From Vulcanimicrobiota bacterium (GTDB lineage Bacteria; Vulcanimicrobiota; Vulcanimicrobiia; Vulcanimicrobiales; Vulcanimicrobiaceae): 15,769 bases of DNA. Every line of letters begins with the position of its first letter. Position 1 is the stretch's first letter. Below are positions 15,155 through 15,769 of this stretch, piece by piece. The notes beneath the pieces were generated by a model. It was given only the letters and a program-made list of their open reading frames with translations, did no database searches and was not told where the DNA came from. The stretch is taken from the NCBI GenBank assembly GCA_003167055.1, contig PMUE01000173.1:1-15769 (forward strand). Direction: 5' to 3'. A program made the translations under genes and the position numbers.

Positions 15155-15769
15155 GCTCCGGCGCGGCAACGTCGAAGCCCTCGAGATTTAGGTTGATCTC
15201 TTCGTGCCCAACGTCGAACGCCGCATCGTGCAGACCGCTGGTTTGCGCATCGAGCGGATCGACCGGTTCCATCGTATCGACCGACAGCGTGCCGTCTTCG
15301 CGCTTGCGTTTGTAGCGTGCGGGCGAGGTCTGCGGATTACGCGTCGACGACTTCTGCTTTTCGCGACGCGCACGGCGCGCGGCAACGATGTCCTCGCGCG
15401 CGGCACGCCCGGTCGCGTCCACGCGCGCCGGCGCCTGGCCGATGATGCCGCCGGCTGCTCGGCGCTTACGCGCCGCTGCTTCGAGCTGGCGCTTGCGGAA
15501 CGTGAGCACGAGCGGTGCCGAAAAGAAGATCGAGTGATACCCGCCCGAGAGGATACCGACGAGCAGCGCGAAGGCAAAGTTCTTCAGACTTGCGCCGCCG
15601 AGCGCGAGCAGCGCGACCAGCGTGATCACGACGGTCGCGAGCGTGTTGAACGAACGCGTCATCGTCTGCTTGATCGATTCGTTGACGATCCGGTCGTACG
15701 GCTGCCCGGCCATGAGCTTCGTGTTCTCACGAATTCGATCGAGAATTACGATCGTATCCATGACCGAAT
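15126..15769 (-). CDS. secF: Protein translocase subunit SecF, C-terminal part (5' end beyond window), with long charged tail
   Basis: The frame is open through the right edge, so the start lies outside; an internal ATG at 15761 is not the start, because the codons before it also fit SecF (SVMDTIVILDRIREN). The visible 213 residues contain the conserved DTIVILDRIREN segment, NESIKQTMTRSFNT, and two or three membrane segments (about residues 41-58 and 61-87 from the ATG) with LVGILSGGYHSIFFSAPL. SecF works with SecD in the inner membrane and uses the proton gradient to help pull exported proteins out of the SecYEG channel. After the last membrane segment comes a tail of about 120 residues, first Arg/Lys-rich and then acidic, which ordinary SecF lacks. 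A SecD-SecF fusion is possible because the upstream part is not seen. The stop lies 29 bases inside the helicase gene. Confidence 0.88.
   Translation of the reverse strand, partial: SVMDTIVILDRIRENTKLMAGQPYDRIVNESIKQTMTRSFNTLATVVITLVALLALGGASLKNFAFALLVGILSGGYHSIFFSAPLVLTFRKRQLEAAARKRRAAGGIIGQAPARVDATGRAAREDIVAARRARREKQKSSTRNPQTSPARYKRKREDGTLSVDTMEPVDPLDAQTSGLHDAAFDVGHEEINLNLEGFDVAAPEHEPDGSQQE

Noticed and set aside
1..15769. CRISPR array, tRNA or rRNA genes, integrase, transposase or phage genes
   Set aside because: I saw no evenly spaced direct repeats with unique spacers, no cloverleaf-like sequences and no mobile-element protein motifs. The only repeats are the two REP-like palindromes, the glycine-rich protein repeat and the S9 gene pair.

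Overview
The window is a GC-rich, densely coding bacterial segment with no rRNA, tRNA, integrase, transposase or CRISPR. It has ten genes in three co-directional blocks. Three things suggest a diderm, soil-type, protein-degrading heterotroph: signal-peptide-bearing peptidases, a glycine-rich secreted protein of the autotransporter-passenger type, and high GC. The combination of many exported S9, M28 and metzincin peptidases with REP-like palindromes reminds me of Vulcanimicrobiota (Candidatus Eremiobacterota). No taxonomic marker is present, so this placement is only a low-confidence impression.

Block 1 (minus strand, 7519 down to the left edge) is an export and proteolysis operon. In transcription order it holds an M28 glutamate-carboxypeptidase-II-like metallopeptidase, whose reading frame is broken by one extra base near the C-terminus; a large HExxHxxGxxHN zinc metalloprotease of the DUF4953/DUF5117 type; an S9 prolyl-oligopeptidase/dipeptidyl-peptidase-like serine peptidase; and the N-terminal 253 residues of a glycine-rich repeat protein that runs off the window. 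The peptidase genes are 11 and 26 bases apart. All four products begin with signal peptides, which suggests joint breakdown of protein outside the cytoplasm.

Block 2 (plus strand, 7577-10438) starts 57 bases from block 1, divergently. It is a tightly overlapping operon: acyl-CoA dehydrogenase (ACAD10/11 type), histidine-phosphatase-superfamily enzyme, and an APH-fold phosphotransferase of the ACAD10/11/LvaA type. The kinase and dehydrogenase fit the known route in which 4-hydroxyacyl-CoAs are phosphorylated and dephosphorylated en route to beta-oxidation. The phosphatase between them makes the operon look like a split version of the three-part human ACAD10, with a different phosphatase fold. 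An 18-bp hairpin at 10422-10462 separates this operon from the convergent block 3.

Block 3 (minus strand, right edge down to 10483) holds the C-terminal part of SecF with an unusual long charged tail, a RecQ-like helicase with an N-terminal HIRAN domain, a Nudix CoA diphosphatase overlapping the helicase stop by ATGA, and a second S9 peptidase that is a close collinear paralogue of the one in block 1. The helicase gene carries two in-frame, REP-like palindromic insertions in its inter-domain linkers. That is the oddest structural feature of the window, along with the M28 frameshift and the kinase/phosphatase/dehydrogenase operon.
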